Assembly: GCA_902580445.1 (NCBI GenBank)
Contig: CACHKQ010000004.1
Coordinates: 1 to 64,000, forward strand
From: an uncultured Pelagibacteraceae bacterium
GTDB taxonomy: Bacteria; Pseudomonadota; Alphaproteobacteria; Pelagibacterales; Pelagibacteraceae
Reading direction: 5' to 3'
DNA length: 64,000 nucleotides
Translations under genes and position numbers: made by a program
Shown here: one piece after another, positions 61,143 to 64,000 of the stretch
Position numbering within the stretch: position 1 is the stretch's first letter
Layout of the letters: each line of letters starts with the position of its first letter
The notes under the pieces: model-generated
What the model was told of the DNA's origin: nothing
Databases searched by the model: none
What the model saw: only the letters and a program-made list of their open reading frames with translations

Positions 61143-61218
61143 TGGTGAGCCGTGTTGGATTCGAACCAACGACACCTTCCTTAAAAGGGAAGTGCTCTAC
61201 CAACTGAGCTAACGGCCC
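61143..61218 (-). tRNA. tRNA-Lys (anticodon TTT)
   Basis: A 76-base cloverleaf on the minus strand. Acceptor GGGCCGT pairs with ACGGCTC (one G-T pair), D arm GCTC..GAGC, anticodon stem CTTCC/GGAAG with loop CTTTTAA (anticodon TTT), T arm GTTGG-TTCGAAT-CCAAC, discriminator A and encoded CCA. It lies between the M48 peptidase gene and tgt. Confidence 0.96.
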
Positions 61219-61271
61219 GTAAAAGAAACTCTTTTTATATATAAAAAAAGATAAATTTCAATTGGTAATTA

Positions 61272-62387
61272 TTAGTTATACTTGTTTATATTTTTTTTGT
61301 AAAAGGCTTCAAATGTCCCAGTTTTAATCGACTCTCTGATTTTTTTCATGAATTCTTGATAAAAATTAACATTATGTAGTGAAATCAACATAGATGCTAA
61401 TATCTCATTTGTATTTATAAGATGATTTAAATAGCTTTTTGAATATTTATTTAAATTATTAATTTTACATTTTTTATCAAGGGGGCTCATATCGTTTTTA
61501 AATTTACTATTTCTTAGATTGATTTTTCCTTCCCAAGTAAATGCTAAACCGGTTCTGCCTGATCTTGTTGGCATAACACAATCAAACATATCAATTCCAT
61601 TTTTAACTGCACCAACAATATCTGAAGGAGTACCTACCCCCATTAAATATCTTGGTTTATTTTTTGGCATTAGATATGTTGTATCTTCTAAAGTTTTTAA
61701 CATTTGATCTTGCGTTTCTCCAACAGCTAATCCGCCCATAGCATAACCATCAAAATTTATATCAATTAATTTTTCTAAACTTTCATGGCGTAGATCCTTA
61801 AAGATGCCGCCCTGAACTATACCAAAAAGCGCTTTTGTACTGGACTTTCCAAAAGCTATTTTAGATCTCTTTGCCCAATGCGTAGACGTATCAATTGCAC
61901 TGGATATAATTTTTTTGTCAACCGTAAGTTTTGGACATTCATCTAAAACCATTAAAATATCTGAATTAATTTTTTTTTGGATTTCTATACTTTTTTCAGG
62001 ACTTAATAAAAATTTTTTACCATCAATATGGGAAGAAAAAAATGCTCCTTTTTCTTTATCAATTTTAGTGAATTTTGATAATGACATTATTTGAAAACCT
62101 CCAGAGTCAGTAAGAATAGGTTTTTGCCAATTCATATATTTGTGTAATCCACCAAATTTGTTAAGAATTTCGATGCCTGGTCTTAAAAATAAATGGTAAG
62201 TATTTCCTAATATTATTTCTGTTCCTGTCTTTAAAATATCATCTGTAAAAATACTTTTTATCGTCCCTAGTGTGCCAACTGGCATAAATGCAGGAGTATT
62301 TATTATTCCTCTTTTGGTGTGAATTTTACCAAGCCTATAATTGTTTTTGGATTTTATTAATTCAAAAAAGAATTTTTTTGAATTCAT
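61272..62387 (-). CDS. tgt: Queuine/preQ1 tRNA-ribosyltransferase with degenerate zinc site
   Basis: Exchanges guanine-34 for the queuosine precursor preQ1 in GUN-anticodon tRNAs. The 371-residue enzyme has the family parts GTLGTIKSI, LGNTYHLFLRPG, LTDSGGFQIMSL with the catalytic Asp, GIVQGG, YAMGGLAVGE, and the nucleophile Asp in GIDMFDCVMPTR. The C-terminal zinc knuckle is unusual: where the family has CxCxxC this protein has only the first Cys (KKCKINNLNKYS); the later His region (LISLHNVNFY) is kept. It is the last gene of the gyrA-coaD-ppi-tgt operon. Confidence 0.94.
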   Translation of the reverse strand: MNSKKFFFELIKSKNNYRLGKIHTKRGIINTPAFMPVGTLGTIKSIFTDDILKTGTEIILGNTYHLFLRPGIEILNKFGGLHKYMNWQKPILTDSGGFQIMSLSKFTKIDKEKGAFFSSHIDGKKFLLSPEKSIEIQKKINSDILMVLDECPKLTVDKKIISSAIDTSTHWAKRSKIAFGKSSTKALFGIVQGGIFKDLRHESLEKLIDINFDGYAMGGLAVGETQDQMLKTLEDTTYLMPKNKPRYLMGVGTPSDIVGAVKNGIDMFDCVMPTRSGRTGLAFTWEGKINLRNSKFKNDMSPLDKKCKINNLNKYSKSYLNHLINTNEILASMLISLHNVNFYQEFMKKIRESIKTGTFEAFYKKNINKYN

Positions 62388-62390
62388 TAA

Positions 62391-62948
62391 CTATTTTTTA
62401 ATAGTTATACTTATAATCTTATCAGGATCAGATACTGATCCATTAGGACCATCTCCTTTTTTTATTTTGTCAACAAACTCCATGCCTTTTACTACTTTTC
62501 CGAAAACAGAATATTGTCGATCAAGGTGTGGTGCTGCTTCGAGACAAATAAAGAATTGACTGTTACCACTGTCGGGATTTGAAGATCTAGCCATTGATAC
62601 CGTTCCTCTTTCATGAGGGATGTTGTTAAATTCAGATTTTAAATCAGGCAATGATGAAGACCCGGTTCCGGCTCTTTCTAAATTAAAGCCTTTTTTATTA
62701 GTATTTCCAAATTCAACATCGCCTGTTTGAACCATAAAGCCATCAATTACTCGGTGAAATACAACACCATCATACTCTTTATTTTTCGAAAGCGTCAAAA
62801 TTCTTTCAACATGATTTGGAGCATTTTCAGTGAAAAGTTCAATTTCAACATCACCATGTTCAAGTTTAATTATAATTTTATTTTCCATAGCCATTAATTT
62901 AAAGTTTGTAAAAAAAGTTATTACAAATATTAAAAAGAATTTTTTCAT
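62391..62948 (-). CDS. Cyclophilin-type peptidyl-prolyl isomerase, exported
   Basis: A 185-residue cyclophilin with an N-terminal signal peptide (MKKFFLIFVITFFTNFKLMA). The active-site strands are VVFHRVIDGFMVQTGD (catalytic Arg in FHRV) and SQFFICLEAAPHLD, with FGKVVKGMEFVDKI near the end. The signal peptide points to a periplasmic folding role. It overlaps coaD by 4 bases and lies 3 bases from tgt. Confidence 0.94.
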   Translation of the reverse strand: MKKFFLIFVITFFTNFKLMAMENKIIIKLEHGDVEIELFTENAPNHVERILTLSKNKEYDGVVFHRVIDGFMVQTGDVEFGNTNKKGFNLERAGTGSSSLPDLKSEFNNIPHERGTVSMARSSNPDSGNSQFFICLEAAPHLDRQYSVFGKVVKGMEFVDKIKKGDGPNGSVSDPDKIISITIKK

Positions 62949-63439
62949 TCAAGTTTATCTTTGATTGCTTTTATTACAGAGTTAGATACAAATTTTTTTA
63001 GGTCTCCTCTCAAATAACCAATTTCTTTTACAAATTTTGATGAAATAATTTCATTTTCTATATTTGACATCAAAAAAATAGTTTCAATCTTGTCATCAAG
63101 TTTTTTATTCATTCCTGCAAGTTGAAATTCATACTCGAAATCTGATACAGCTCTTAATCCCCGTATTATAATTGATGCATTGAACTTTTTACATAGTTTA
63201 ACAGTAAGTGTTTGAAAAGATACTATTTTGATTTTGTTTTTTTTTAATTTTAAATCTTTAAATAGTGATTTTTTTAAAATTTCAATTCTTTCATCTGTTG
63301 AAAATAAGTAATCTTTTTCAGAAGAATCAGAAATAGCTACAATAAGTTTATCAACAATTTTTAATGATTTTTTAATTATATCGATATGACCGAAAGTTAT
63401 TGGGTCAAAGGTACCGGGGTATATGCCTGTTCTTATCAT
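62945..63439 (-). CDS. coaD: Phosphopantetheine adenylyltransferase
   Basis: Penultimate step of coenzyme A synthesis: joins AMP to 4'-phosphopantetheine. The 164-residue enzyme has YPGTFDPITFGHIDIIKKS (the T/HxGH nucleotidyltransferase motif), the IIRGLRAVSDFEYEFQLAGMN block and a C-terminal EIISSKFVKEIGYLRGDL (the ISSxxxR region, with Lys for the Arg). Length is normal. It shares one base with the gyrA stop (TAATG). Confidence 0.96.
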   Translation of the reverse strand: MIRTGIYPGTFDPITFGHIDIIKKSLKIVDKLIVAISDSSEKDYLFSTDERIEILKKSLFKDLKLKKNKIKIVSFQTLTVKLCKKFNASIIIRGLRAVSDFEYEFQLAGMNKKLDDKIETIFLMSNIENEIISSKFVKEIGYLRGDLKKFVSNSVIKAIKDKLE

Positions 63440-64000
63440 TAAGAAATATTATTATCTATCTTTATGGCAGAAACAACCTTTTCTTCACCAGATAGTTTTA
63501 TTATTCTTACACCCTGAGTATTTCTACCTGCAATTCTAATTTCCTTAACTGGACATCTTATAACTCTTCCTTTGTCAGTAGATAATATAATTTCATCTTG
63601 ATTTTCCACTACTAAAGTTGATGTAACATTGCCGTTCCTTGATGAATTGATTATGCCTATTATCCCCTTACCCCCTCTATTAGTAACTCTAAAGTCATGA
63701 TAAGAAGTACGTTTTCCATAACCATTTTTGGTTATAGATAAAATAAATTTATCTAAATTTTCTTTTTTGCTTCCATTTTTTTTAATTAGAGATTGAGTTT
63801 TTTTATTATTATCAACTATTGAAAGGGACATAACCGAGTCATTTTCAGATAAATCAATACCTTTAATGCCTTTTGACGATCTACCTTTAAATAATCTTAG
63901 CTTTTTAGACATAAAACGAATACATTTACCATTTTTTGAACCTAAAATAATATCTTGATCTTCTCTGCATTTTTCAACACCTATGATTTTGTCATTTTCT
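63439..64000 (-). CDS. gyrA: DNA gyrase subunit A, partial (5' part outside window)
   Basis: Only the C-terminal beta-propeller is inside the window; the reading frame continues open through the right edge, past the internal Met at 63912, with EKCREDQDIILGSKNGKCIRF upstream of it. The repeats have the blade pattern (DEIILSTDKGRVIRC, IRIAGRNTQGVRII near the end). A degenerate GyrA box is present as TNRGGKG instead of Q-R/K-RGGKG. The propeller wraps DNA for negative supercoiling. It heads the gyrA-coaD-cyclophilin-tgt operon. Confidence 0.93.
   Translation of the reverse strand, partial: ENDKIIGVEKCREDQDIILGSKNGKCIRFMSKKLRLFKGRSSKGIKGIDLSENDSVMSLSIVDNNKKTQSLIKKNGSKKENLDKFILSITKNGYGKRTSYHDFRVTNRGGKGIIGIINSSRNGNVTSTLVVENQDEIILSTDKGRVIRCPVKEIRIAGRNTQGVRIIKLSGEEKVVSAIKIDNNIS

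Noticed and set aside
61141-61270. An integration site at tRNA-Lys
   Set aside because: No partial tRNA copy or integrase lies near it; the recombinase is 17 kb away.
63439-63912. A separate 157-residue gene starting at Met 63912
   Set aside because: The frame continues upstream with gyrase-like sequence to the window edge, so this is an internal methionine of gyrA.

Overview
The window looks like a piece of a SAR11 (Candidatus Pelagibacter-type, Alphaproteobacteria) chromosome. The DNA is very AT-rich throughout. Genes are packed with gaps of a few bases or with 1-20 base overlaps, and products are short for their families. The content is also typical: NtrY/NtrX, TrkA/TrkH, SdhE, a DmdA-type demethylase, betaine and iron ABC transporters, and the pyrG-kdsA-eno and gyrA-coaD blocks. 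This assignment rests on gene content and style; no database search was possible.

Layout. 1-7740: a partial ppiD-like gene on the minus strand, then tpiA, secG, pyrG, kdsA, eno, an ftsB-like gene, lipA and a COQ10-like gene. 7723-13748 (minus): ispDF, pgpA and a CinA-C gene (pncC), with an accessory pair set seamlessly between pgpA and pncC: a wHTH-EVE-DUF3883 protein and a 918-residue HEPN-STAND NTPase-TPR protein. 13798-23852: ntrY-ntrX, trkA-trkH, gpsA, gap, a BASS transporter and a GT39-like membrane protein. 23996-30631: proX-proW without proV, an EgtD-like methyltransferase, and a three-gene ferric iron ABC transporter preceded by a Fur-box-like site. Two tRNAs (Arg, Pro) follow.

30860-41811 is one uninterrupted plus-strand run: a HAD-crotonase fusion, acyl-CoA dehydrogenase, acyl-CoA ligase, OsmC, an ECHDC3-like crotonase, an alpha/beta hydrolase, a DmdA-like demethylase, an NDUFS4-like protein, an SbmA/BacA-like transporter and an AEC transporter. 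It reads as an acyl-CoA or DMSP-type catabolic operon. 41812-47841 is an accessory island: a 416-base non-coding stretch, a small membrane protein, a cupin, an alkyltransferase, a tyrosine recombinase with a striking inverted repeat at its 5' side, and five genes mostly for surface glycan synthesis. 47853-64000 returns to housekeeping: nhaA, gpx, an MBL hydrolase, tatD, metG, holB, tmk, dacC, an rlpA-like gene, mltB, tRNA-Ser, sdhE, recG, DUF502, an M48 peptidase, tRNA-Lys, tgt, a cyclophilin, coaD and the 3' part of gyrA.

The best candidate for an undescribed system is the two-gene module at 8193-12110. One protein carries the parts expected of a modified-DNA sensor/nuclease and the other those of a STAND signal-transducing NTPase with a HEPN-type RxxxxH motif. 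They are embedded with start/stop overlaps inside an otherwise housekeeping operon. Second-tier items are the recombinase-core-like inverted repeat (43110-43146), a hairpin that can mask the Shine-Dalgarno of the iron permease (27889-27926), and the DMSP/acyl-CoA cluster.
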